Positions 35,428 to 43,672 of a stretch of 64,000 nucleotides of DNA are shown here, in pieces. The stretch covers positions 62,001-126,000 of the forward strand of contig JBFONU010000002.1 of assembly GCA_040779345.1 (NCBI GenBank). Reading direction: 5' to 3'. The translations under genes were made by a program, and so were the position numbers. Every line of letters starts with the position of its first letter. Position 1 is the first letter of the stretch. Source of the stretch: Thalassotalea_H sp040779345. Its GTDB lineage: Bacteria > Pseudomonadota > Gammaproteobacteria > Enterobacterales > Alteromonadaceae. Below the pieces are notes generated by a model, which ran no database searches, was not told the DNA's origin, and saw only the letters and a program-made list of their open reading frames with translations.

Positions 35428-37074
35428 TTATTCAGTGATTTGGTAAGCGTAAAAGCTAGCAAAAGGCGGTAAATGTAATTCACCATCAACAATATTACCC
35501 GAAATAAGCTGGTGATCATTAAGCACTTCAATTGGCTTGGTGGTTAACGATGATAATTTAATAACCTGTTTAGCGGATGATAAATTAAAACACACCATTA
35601 ACTGTTTGTTGTTACCTAAACGATTAAAGGTTAATAAAGGCTCAGGTGAGTCGATAAACTTAATATCGCCTTGTATTAAAGCCGTATGCGCTTTGCGCCA
35701 CTGGCTAAAATGTCGGAAACTGTTAAGCACAGAATTTTTATTATTCTCTTGTATATCAACTGCTTTAGCAAAATGATCAGCAGACACTGGTAACCAAGGC
35801 TTACCTTCTGAAAAACCGGCATTATTTTTGTCGTGTTGCCATGGATGAGGTGTACGACAGCCATCTCTACCTTTAAACTGTGGCCAGAAAGTAATGCCGT
35901 ATGGGTCTTGTAAATCTTCATAAGCAATATCGGCTTCAGTTAAACCTAATTCTTCACCTTGATAACTACACACACTGCCACGTAATGATGAAATAAGCGC
36001 ATAAAGCATTTTGGCTAAATCACTATTTTGTTCTGCATTTTGAGTGCTGCCCCAACGAGAAACCACACGTTGCACGTCATGATTTGAAATAGACCAACAA
36101 GGCCAACCGTCTGATACACGCGCTTCTAACGACTCAACCACTTGTTGAATATAACCGGCAGTAAAATCGTCCGTTAATAAATCAAAGCTATACCCCATAT
36201 GCAAACGGCTATTGCCTTGAGTATATTCCGCCATGGTTTTCAACGAATCTTCAGATGAAATTTCACCTAAGGCAACAGAGCCCGGGTATTTATTTAATAG
36301 CGTACGGATATCTTCCATAAACGCTAAGTTTTCATCTTGGGTATTGTTGTAATAATGGTATTGATACGCGTATGGATTTTTTTCATCAAAACCAATGCTT
36401 TGTCTATCTTCTTTCGCTTTTGCTGGGTTATCTCTCAGTTGAGCATCGTGGTAGCAAAAGTTAATCGCATCTAGTCTAAAGCCATCAACGCCACGTTTTA
36501 ACCAAAACTCAATATTGTCTAAAACGGCGGCTCTAACATCAGGGTTATGAAAGTTAACATCAGGCTGACTGGTTAGGAAATTGTGTAGATAGTATTGCTG
36601 GCGACGAGGTTCCCATGTCCAAGCGACACCACCAAAAATAGACAGCCAATTATTAGGCGGCGTACCGTCTTCTTTAGCGTCAGCCCACACATACCAGTCA
36701 GCTTTGTCATTCGTAGTATTTTCACGACTTTCTAAAAACCAAGCATGCTGATCTGAAGTATGGCTTAATACCTGATCAATCATAATTTTTATGCCACGCT
36801 GGTGCGCTTGTGCAATTAATTCATCAAAGTCAGCTAAGTTGCCAAATATAGGGTCTATGTCGCGATAATCGCTGATATCGTAGCCAAAATCTTTCATAGG
36901 AGATTTAAAAAATGGCGAAATCCAAATAGCGTCTACACCTAAACTAGCGATGTAATCAAGCTTATTAATAATACCAGGCAAATCACCAATGCCATCATTA
37001 TTGGCATCATTAAAGCTACGTGGATATATTTGATAAATTACTGCGCCACGCCACCAAATTTGTTCTGTCATCAT
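35428..37074 (-). CDS. alpha-glucosidase / oligo-1,6-glucosidase, GH13
   Basis: The 548-residue enzyme lacks a signal peptide and is therefore cytoplasmic. It begins WWRGAVIYQIYPRSFNDANNDGIGDLPGI, the classical opening of GH13 alpha-glucosidases. It has MIDQVLSHTSDQHAWF, DGFRLDAINFC (nucleophile), ALGEISSED (acid/base) and SISNHDVQRV. It releases glucose from short dextrins. Length fits the family. Two adjacent ATG codons could serve as start. The gene is divergent from the GH31 gene across a gap containing a MalR-type operator. Confidence 0.94.
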   Translation of the reverse strand: MMTEQIWWRGAVIYQIYPRSFNDANNDGIGDLPGIINKLDYIASLGVDAIWISPFFKSPMKDFGYDISDYRDIDPIFGNLADFDELIAQAHQRGIKIMIDQVLSHTSDQHAWFLESRENTTNDKADWYVWADAKEDGTPPNNWLSIFGGVAWTWEPRRQQYYLHNFLTSQPDVNFHNPDVRAAVLDNIEFWLKRGVDGFRLDAINFCYHDAQLRDNPAKAKEDRQSIGFDEKNPYAYQYHYYNNTQDENLAFMEDIRTLLNKYPGSVALGEISSEDSLKTMAEYTQGNSRLHMGYSFDLLTDDFTAGYIQQVVESLEARVSDGWPCWSISNHDVQRVVSRWGSTQNAEQNSDLAKMLYALISSLRGSVCSYQGEELGLTEADIAYEDLQDPYGITFWPQFKGRDGCRTPHPWQHDKNNAGFSEGKPWLPVSADHFAKAVDIQENNKNSVLNSFRHFSQWRKAHTALIQGDIKFIDSPEPLLTFNRLGNNKQLMVCFNLSSAKQVIKLSSLTTKPIEVLNDHQLISGNIVDGELHLPPFASFYAYQITE

Positions 37075-37172
37075 TAAACCCCGATTTACTCTGTATTTTG
37101 TCGCATACTATAAATACGCGTTTTCTTTTTACTAAATTAAGCATACGCAAATAGTTTTTTGGGCGACAGTGT

Positions 37173-37188
37173 TTGCATACGTATTCAG
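37173..37188. promoter_or_regulatory. MalR-type operator, site 3
   Basis: TTGCATACGTATTCAG matches site 1 at 15 of 16 bases. It sits between the divergent GH13 glucosidase and GH31 glucosidase genes and could repress both directions. It also argues that the GH31 gene starts after it, at 37253. Confidence 0.78.
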
Positions 37189-37252
37189 GATGTCTTGTTA
37201 TTTTCATAGGGTTAAGATTCAGTCAACTTCGCTAAGTAAGAGAGAAAGCAAT

Positions 37253-39739
37253 ATGGTGTCTTCAAGGGTTATAGTATTTAAGCGGTTTAATTTCGCAGTC
37301 ACTGCATTTTTCTCTTTGCTATTTTGGAGTTATGGCGTTTATGCGGCAAATCATGCCGAAAAACTTGTTAACTATATTAGCCATCAAAGGGTAACAACAA
37401 ATGGCAAAGTAGAAGCCGTCATTTTGACAACCTCTCGCGGTAAGGTTCAGCTGTCAGCATTAAGCCCATATGCAATGGAAGTGGTGAATAAGTCCTCATC
37501 ATTTAAGCAAGCGGCAGATAACCTGCCTTCTTTTGCTATTGAAGACAGTAACGTTAAACAAGTGCTTACCATCGAAGAATCATCAAAAAACATTATTATT
37601 TCGGCTGGCGAAATTCAGGCCAAAATACAAAAGTCGCCTTTTATCATTCGCTACTACTTAGATGAAAAATTATTACTTGCCGAAAGCGGTGGTTTCTTTG
37701 AGCAAACCACTGAGGAAAAACAACAAATAAAAGGCGTTCGTTTTGCACTCGCTGATGATGAAAAACTGATTGGTGGCGGTGAACGTGTATTGGGTATGGA
37801 TCGCCGAGGTCAGCGTATGCCGTTATATAACCGCGCCCACTATGGTTATGAAACCCATTCAAACCAAATGAACTTTAGCTTGCCGGCAGTTATGTCGAAT
37901 AAAAAGTACATTTTGCTGTTTGATAATAGCGCAAAAGGCTGGATGGATTTAGGCAAAACTCAAGCCGATGTGATGCAATTTGAAGCGGTTTCAGGGCGTA
38001 ACGCCTATGTGGTATTTGCCGGAAAAAACTACCCTCAATTAATCAATAATTATGTTGATGTTACCGGTAAACAGCCATTGCCTCCGCGCTGGGCATTGGG
38101 TAATTTTGCTTCGCGCTTTGGCTATCACAGCGCAAAAGAAGTAGAGCAAACCGTTAATAAATTTTTTGAGTTAGATATTCCTCTTGATGCGGTGATCATT
38201 GACCTATTTTGGTTTGGTAAAGACATCAAAGGGCATATGGGGAATTTAGCTTGGGATAAAGAAGCTTTTCCTGAACCCGAAAAAATGATGGCAGACTTGC
38301 AAGCCAAAGGCATTAAAACGGTATTGATCACTGAGCCTTTTGTGTTATCAACCTCAAAACGATGGAATGACGCGGTTAAACAACATGCTTTAGCGAAAAA
38401 CGCACAAGGCGACGCCAAGCAATTTGATTTTTATTTTGGTAATACGGGCTTGGTGGATATTTTTAACCAACAAGGTCGAAATTGGTTTAATCGTATTTAT
38501 CAATCACTGGATGAGCAAGGTGTTAAAGGTTGGTGGGGAGATTTAGGTGAGCCTGAAGTTCACCCGAGTGATACCTTGCACAAGCTTGATAATGGCGATG
38601 TGGTTAATGCCGATGCTATTCATAATGTTTACGGGCATGAGTGGGCGAAGCTGGTTTATAACCAACAAAAACAACTGCACCCAAATGAACGTCCTTTTAT
38701 TTTGATGCGCTCTGGTTTTGCTGGCTCGCAACGTTACGGTATGTTGCCTTGGACGGGTGATGTTAATCGTAGCTGGGGTGGGTTAAAGCCGCAGGTTGAA
38801 TTAAGTCTGCAAATGGGGCTTTTAGGGTTAGCTTACACACATTCAGATTTAGGTGGTTTTGCTGGCGGTGAACGTGTTGATGCTGAGCTTTATACACGTT
38901 GGTTGCAATACGGTGTGTTTCAGCCGATTTATCGCCCGCATGGCCAAGAACATATTCCATCGGAGTTAGTTTTTCATGATGAAAAAACGCAAAGCATACT
39001 TCGTGAATTTATCAAATTAAGATACCGTTTAATGCCATACATTTACACTATGGCTTACCAAAATAGCACTACCGGTATGCCCTTAATGCGCCCGTTATTT
39101 TTCGAAGATGAACAATTATTTGAGAACAGTCAGAGCTATTTTTGGGGCGATGCGTTTTTTGTCCACCCTATTGTTAATGCTGGCGAAAAAACGATGGCGG
39201 TGGAAGTGCCAAAAGGTGTTTGGTTTGATTATTTCTCAGGTAAACGTTATTTAGGCGGAAAAAAATATCAACTACCAACTAGCTTAGCGACCATTCCAGT
39301 GATGGTTAGAGCTGGCGCTTTCATTCCTATGGCGAGTGATATGCCAACCACTGAGCATTACGATAATAGCCAATTAACTTTGCATTATTACGCTGATAAA
39401 TCAGTCGCTTCATCGCAAGGGCAGATGTATGACGATGATGGCAAAAATGCGAATGCGTTATCGGCAAAGCAATATCAGTTACTTAATTTTAGTGCCCAGT
39501 ATAGTGCGAAGAACAGTGAGCAAGCATTAACTATTCATTTAAATCAAACTGGTTTGGGCTATCAAGGTATGCCGGCTAAACGCGAGGTGTCACTGGTTAT
39601 TCATAATCAAAATGCTCAACCTAAAAAAGTCATGCTTGCGGGTAAAACACGATCAGATTTTTTATGGAATGAAAGTGATAAAACGTTAACCGTTAAGTTT
39701 CAATGGCAAGCACAAAATATAACTATTAAGGTCTTATAA
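37253..39739 (+). CDS. alpha-glucosidase, GH31, exported
   Basis: The start at 37253 gives 828 residues beginning with a clear signal peptide (FAVTAFFSLLFWSYGVYAA). An earlier in-frame ATG would place the operator inside the gene. GH31 features are PRWALGNFASRFGYHS, LDAVIIDLFWFG, the nucleophile motif KGWWGDLGEPEVHP and the acid/base region LAYTHSDLGGFAGG. The enzyme would remove glucose from the non-reducing ends of dextrins in the periplasm. The glucokinase gene starts two bases after its stop, so the two are coupled. Length and domain order are normal for bacterial GH31. Confidence 0.93.
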   Translation: MVSSRVIVFKRFNFAVTAFFSLLFWSYGVYAANHAEKLVNYISHQRVTTNGKVEAVILTTSRGKVQLSALSPYAMEVVNKSSSFKQAADNLPSFAIEDSNVKQVLTIEESSKNIIISAGEIQAKIQKSPFIIRYYLDEKLLLAESGGFFEQTTEEKQQIKGVRFALADDEKLIGGGERVLGMDRRGQRMPLYNRAHYGYETHSNQMNFSLPAVMSNKKYILLFDNSAKGWMDLGKTQADVMQFEAVSGRNAYVVFAGKNYPQLINNYVDVTGKQPLPPRWALGNFASRFGYHSAKEVEQTVNKFFELDIPLDAVIIDLFWFGKDIKGHMGNLAWDKEAFPEPEKMMADLQAKGIKTVLITEPFVLSTSKRWNDAVKQHALAKNAQGDAKQFDFYFGNTGLVDIFNQQGRNWFNRIYQSLDEQGVKGWWGDLGEPEVHPSDTLHKLDNGDVVNADAIHNVYGHEWAKLVYNQQKQLHPNERPFILMRSGFAGSQRYGMLPWTGDVNRSWGGLKPQVELSLQMGLLGLAYTHSDLGGFAGGERVDAELYTRWLQYGVFQPIYRPHGQEHIPSELVFHDEKTQSILREFIKLRYRLMPYIYTMAYQNSTTGMPLMRPLFFEDEQLFENSQSYFWGDAFFVHPIVNAGEKTMAVEVPKGVWFDYFSGKRYLGGKKYQLPTSLATIPVMVRAGAFIPMASDMPTTEHYDNSQLTLHYYADKSVASSQGQMYDDDGKNANALSAKQYQLLNFSAQYSAKNSEQALTIHLNQTGLGYQGMPAKREVSLVIHNQNAQPKKVMLAGKTRSDFLWNESDKTLTVKFQWQAQNITIKVL

Positions 39740-39741
39740 AA

Positions 39742-40713
39742 ATGACTCAAACTAAAACCACGAGCTTAATTGCTGATATTGGTGGCACGAATATTCGTAT
39801 AGCGATTGTGCGTCCTGATAGCGATAAATATTTTACTGAATTAGAAACCTATAAATGTGCAAACTTTACCGGTCTTGCTGAGGTGTTAAAACAATATATT
39901 GTGCAAAAACAATTATCTGATCATAGCTTAAATGCTTGCCTTGCGATTGCTTGCCCGGTTGACGATGATTTAATTTCGATGACAAATTTACCTTGGCAGT
40001 TTTCTCAATCGTTATTGAAAGAGGAACTCGGTTTAAACGATCTGTTGCTAATTAATGACTACAAAGCGATTGCAATGGCGATCCCTCTGTTAAATGAAGA
40101 ACAAAAAATCAAAATAGGGGGTGGGGAAGCTCGTCCACAAAAAACAATTTCGGTTTGTGGCCCGGGTACAGGTTTGGGTGTTGCTAGCTTAGTGAATATT
40201 GAAAACAAATGGCATTGTGTTAGCGGTGAAGGTGGTCATGTTGATTTCGCCCCTGTTGATGAACTAGAAGTTGATATTTGGCGATATTTACATCGTATGG
40301 AACAACGTGTTTCTTATGAAGATTTATTGTCAGGTATGGGCTTAGAGCGAATATATCAAGCTATTGCCGCTATTGAGAATGAATCGAATACTGAGAAACT
40401 AACTGCTCAAGAAATTTCTGAGCGTGGCTTATCGCTAGATTGTAGTTTATGCAATGCGGCATTGAACGTTTTTTGTCGGGTATTAGGTAGTTTTGCTGGT
40501 AATTTAGCATTAACGAATAACAGCTTAGGTGGCGTTTATATTGCTGGTGGTATTGTTCCTCGTTTCGTCGATTTTTTAAAAGCCAGTGCTTTTAGGTCGC
40601 GTTTTGAAAGTAAAGGACGCATGTCACATTTGGCAAGACAATCACCTACTTATGTGATCACTGAAAGTCAGCCCGGTTTACTTGGTGCCGCAGCATACGT
40701 AATTCAGCACTAA
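39742..40713 (+). CDS. glk: glucokinase
   Basis: The 323-residue cytoplasmic enzyme phosphorylates glucose with ATP. It has the phosphate-1 loop LIADIGGTNIRIAIV, the sugar-binding LLINDYKAIAMAIP, the adenosine loop CGPGTGLGVASL, and GEGGHVDFAPVDELE of the Glk family. It starts two bases after the GH31 stop codon, so glucose released by that operon is fed straight into glycolysis. No unusual residues were noted. Confidence 0.95.
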   Translation: MTQTKTTSLIADIGGTNIRIAIVRPDSDKYFTELETYKCANFTGLAEVLKQYIVQKQLSDHSLNACLAIACPVDDDLISMTNLPWQFSQSLLKEELGLNDLLLINDYKAIAMAIPLLNEEQKIKIGGGEARPQKTISVCGPGTGLGVASLVNIENKWHCVSGEGGHVDFAPVDELEVDIWRYLHRMEQRVSYEDLLSGMGLERIYQAIAAIENESNTEKLTAQEISERGLSLDCSLCNAALNVFCRVLGSFAGNLALTNNSLGGVYIAGGIVPRFVDFLKASAFRSRFESKGRMSHLARQSPTYVITESQPGLLGAAAYVIQH

Positions 40714-40724
40714 AAGATACAGAG

Positions 40725-40740
40725 CTGAATACGTATGTAG
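40725..40740. promoter_or_regulatory. MalR-type operator, site 4
   Basis: CTGAATACGTATGTAG shares the TGAATACGTATG core with site 2. It is 74 bases upstream of the sugar-transporter start, in the gap after glucokinase. Confidence 0.72.
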
Positions 40741-40814
40741 TCAGTGGTTGTTGAAAAGCTTACTCTGTATATTGACGAGAGTTTCACCATAATAATGATA
40801 AGAGTATTTTAACT

Positions 40815-42266
40815 ATGACAAGTTCGACGATGACAACTAATAAGCCTCGTTTAAGTTTTTGGCAAATATGGAATATTAGTTTTGGTTTTCTAGGCGTACA
40901 GTTTGGTTTTGCATTACAAAATGCTAACGCCAGTAGAATTTTGTCTGATTTAGGTGCTGACCTGCACTCGCTTTCATTATTTTGGCTTGTTGCTCCTATA
41001 ATGGGCTTAATTATTCAGCCTATTGTAGGCTCTGCATCAGATAGAACATGGAACCGTTTAGGTCGTCGTAATCCTTATATTCTTGCTGGCGGTATTGCTG
41101 CCGCCATAGGTATGTTGTTAATGCCTAACTCAGCGACATTAGCTAGTTTTATGAAACCATTATTTTTTGGTGCAATGATGCTGGCCATAATGGATGCCTC
41201 ATTTAACTTGGCGTTTCAGCCATTTCGCTCGCTTGTTACAGATATGGTACCGTCAGAGCAACGTAATATTGGCTATTCTATTCAATCGTTTTTAATTAAT
41301 ATTGGTGCAGTTTTTGGTTCAATTTTACCCTTTTTATTAACTAATGTTGTTGGTTTAGAAAATACAGCTGCGGCAGGAAAAGTTGCTCCCTCAGTTATTT
41401 GGGCCTTTTATATTGGCGCATCGGTTATGTTAGGTTCAGTGTTGTGGACTGTGTTCAAAACTAAAGAATATGCACCGGGTAAACACGGCTTAGCAGATCT
41501 TGACTTAACAGATGAAAAACTGTCGTTATCTGAAAAGCTAAAAGACTTTTTTGGTTTAATGAAAACAATGCCGAAAACCATGAAGCAGTTAGCTATTGTG
41601 CAATTTTTCTCTTGGTTTGCACTATTTATTATGTGGGTTTATACCATGCCTGCGATTACTCAGCATATATGGCAAGTAGAGGCCAAATGGTTTGATCCTG
41701 ACTTTTTGTCTTCGATAAAAGAAATTCCTGAACACATTGCTCAAGCTAAAGGTACTGCGGGTGATTGGGTGGGTATTATGTTTGCCGCTTACTCATTGTT
41801 TGCCGCAATTGCTTCACTATTTATGGCGAAAGTTGCGAATAAATTTGGACGAAGATTAACCTATGCAATCTCCTTAGCGGCGGGTGGTATTGGTTATTTC
41901 AGTATCTTTTTTATGCAAAATCAAGAGCTTGTACTCGTTAATTTATATATAACGGAAATTGCAGTGCCTTATGGCGCCGTTACACTCTTGCTATCTATGA
42001 TCGGTGTTGGTATAGCTTGGGCGGCTATATTGGCTATGCCCTATGCAATTTTAGCGGGTACTCTACCAGTGAAAAAAACAGGTGTTTATATGGGGATTTT
42101 TAACTTTACCATTGCCGCACCGCAAATTATTTCAGGTATTTTTGCCGGCTGGATTTTAACTGCACTATTAAATAATCAAGCGATTTATATTTTAATGTTA
42201 GCGGGTATTTCAATGGTTTTAGCTGCAATTTCAGTCTGTTTTGTTAAAGAGAGTGCCGAACAATAA
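40815..42266 (+). CDS. MFS sugar transporter, maltose type
   Basis: This 483-residue inner-membrane protein has about 12 hydrophobic helices. The opening LSFWQIWNISFGFLGVQFGFALQNANASRI and the loop GSASDRTWNRLGRRNPYI are typical of the GPH/SUT-like maltose and sucrose permeases found in Alteromonadales maltodextrin loci. It would move maltose or small dextrins from the periplasm into the cytoplasm with a cation. An operator lies upstream. Substrate is inferred from the neighbours. Confidence 0.9.
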   Translation: MTSSTMTTNKPRLSFWQIWNISFGFLGVQFGFALQNANASRILSDLGADLHSLSLFWLVAPIMGLIIQPIVGSASDRTWNRLGRRNPYILAGGIAAAIGMLLMPNSATLASFMKPLFFGAMMLAIMDASFNLAFQPFRSLVTDMVPSEQRNIGYSIQSFLINIGAVFGSILPFLLTNVVGLENTAAAGKVAPSVIWAFYIGASVMLGSVLWTVFKTKEYAPGKHGLADLDLTDEKLSLSEKLKDFFGLMKTMPKTMKQLAIVQFFSWFALFIMWVYTMPAITQHIWQVEAKWFDPDFLSSIKEIPEHIAQAKGTAGDWVGIMFAAYSLFAAIASLFMAKVANKFGRRLTYAISLAAGGIGYFSIFFMQNQELVLVNLYITEIAVPYGAVTLLLSMIGVGIAWAAILAMPYAILAGTLPVKKTGVYMGIFNFTIAAPQIISGIFAGWILTALLNNQAIYILMLAGISMVLAAISVCFVKESAEQ

Positions 42267-42287
42267 GTTTGATTTTTAATGGGAAAT

Positions 42288-42320
42288 GTTGATAAAGGAA
42301 TCAGGTTAGCCTTTATCAAC
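42288..42320. terminator. inverted repeat between transporter and repressor 3' ends
   Basis: GTTGATAAAGG and CCTTTATCAAC form a perfect 11-bp stem with an 11-base loop, overlapping the end of the convergent repressor gene. There is no T-run on either side, so it is a weak or bidirectional stop at best. Confidence 0.5.
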
Positions 42321-43331
42321 AGACTGACGAATAATAAGTTCAGGGGGGATCAGTGTGGTTGACACCTTTTCACCTTGAATCGCCTTCAATAAGGTTTCAA
42401 CTAATAATTCACCCGCCAATTTAGTATCTTGTTTGACAGTGGTTAATGCCGGGGAAGTAAAACTGGCTATGGCAATGTCATCAAAGCCAATGACAGAAAC
42501 TTGCTCAGGAATTTTAATACCACGTTCTTTTAATGCGCGTATTGCGCCTATGGCAATTAAATCACACGCAGCGCAAATTGCATCGAAGGCTTCGCCAGAA
42601 TTTAGTAAGTTGCAAGCAGCATCATAGCCTGCTTCTTCAGTATATAAAGCATTAAACTGCCGGTTTTTATTTATCTCAATATTGTTATTTTCTAAGGCGT
42701 TGCAATGGCCTTTGTAGCGTTCTAAAAATTCAGGTGCGTGAGAGGAAGCTGTACCTAGGAATGCTAACTTCTTTCGGTTTTGTTTTAGTACATATTCAGT
42801 GGCAACTTTACCGCCGAGAAAGTTATCGCAACCAATTGAAGCAACGGGTAAGTTTTCAACTTCAGCACCCCAGCGAACAAAATTAGTGCCTTGTTCATGC
42901 AGTTTTTGCAGCTTTTCTTCAAAATCAACAAAGTCGCCGTAACCAAGTAAAATTAGACCATCTGCCTTATTGCTGTCTTCAAAATCGGCATGCCAATCAT
43001 TGCTGGCTTGTTGAAATGAGACTAATAAATCGTATCCTTTATCAGCACAAGCACGTGTGATACTACCAAGCATTGATAGGAAAAAAGGATTGATTGCCGA
43101 ATCATCATTGGTGGGATCTTCAAACAGTAACAATGCTAATGTGTCACTATGTTGTGACCGTAAATTACTGGCATTTTTATCAACTTTATAATTTAACTTT
43201 TTAGCGATTTCTTGTACTTTTCTTCTGGTTTCTTCGTTCACCAGTGGGCTATTTCGTAATGCACGAGAAACGGTAGACTGAGATACACCAGCGTGGTGGG
43301 CAATATCAAACGAAGTCGCTTTTACTTTCAC
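42306..43331 (-). CDS. malR: LacI-family transcriptional repressor of maltodextrin genes
   Basis: The 341-residue regulator has the LacI helix-turn-helix FDIAHHAGVSQSTVSRALRNSP and hinge YKVDKNASNLRSQ. A periplasmic-binding-like sensor domain follows, ending TSPALTTVKQDTKLAGELLVE. A maltose-type effector is likely. The conserved operator found four times in the region (TTGAATACGTATGCAA-like) is the expected kind of LacI-family site, and this is the only LacI gene in the locus. A 7-bp inverted repeat AGGTATA/TATACCT at 43347-43374, just before the start, might be an autoregulatory site. Confidence 0.92.
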   Translation of the reverse strand: MKVKATSFDIAHHAGVSQSTVSRALRNSPLVNEETRRKVQEIAKKLNYKVDKNASNLRSQHSDTLALLLFEDPTNDDSAINPFFLSMLGSITRACADKGYDLLVSFQQASNDWHADFEDSNKADGLILLGYGDFVDFEEKLQKLHEQGTNFVRWGAEVENLPVASIGCDNFLGGKVATEYVLKQNRKKLAFLGTASSHAPEFLERYKGHCNALENNNIEINKNRQFNALYTEEAGYDAACNLLNSGEAFDAICAACDLIAIGAIRALKERGIKIPEQVSVIGFDDIAIASFTSPALTTVKQDTKLAGELLVETLLKAIQGEKVSTTLIPPELIIRQSVDKG

Positions 43332-43672
43332 TTTGGGAAACTCTAAAGGTATAACTAGTCGTTAGAATATACCTGAGCTTTCTGCTGATGTATAGTTGAG
43401 CACTTGCCATAAATAGTGAGTTTATTTATAACAATCATATGAATTAATTAGCTATTTTTAGCGTTGCTTGTTTAACATCATCATCAAAACGGTTTTTCTT
43501 CATTTTCATATTGGTTGACGTTTTTTTGCTCAATAAATATTCAATGTATATTTCTATAAGCAAAGCTTGCTCGAATAAAAGTTATACCCATCTAATGCTG
43601 CTTGATACCTTTGAACTTCAATGTTTTTATAGGATAATTATTGCAATTACTAATAAAATATATATTCCATAA
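43332..43672. promoter_or_regulatory. divergent gap between malR and CadC-like gene
   Basis: This 341-base AT-rich spacer contains the inverted repeat AGGTATA/TATACCT (43347-43374) and should hold promoters for both genes. None of the TACGTA-type operators was seen here, so malR is probably not controlled by the same site. Confidence 0.4.
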
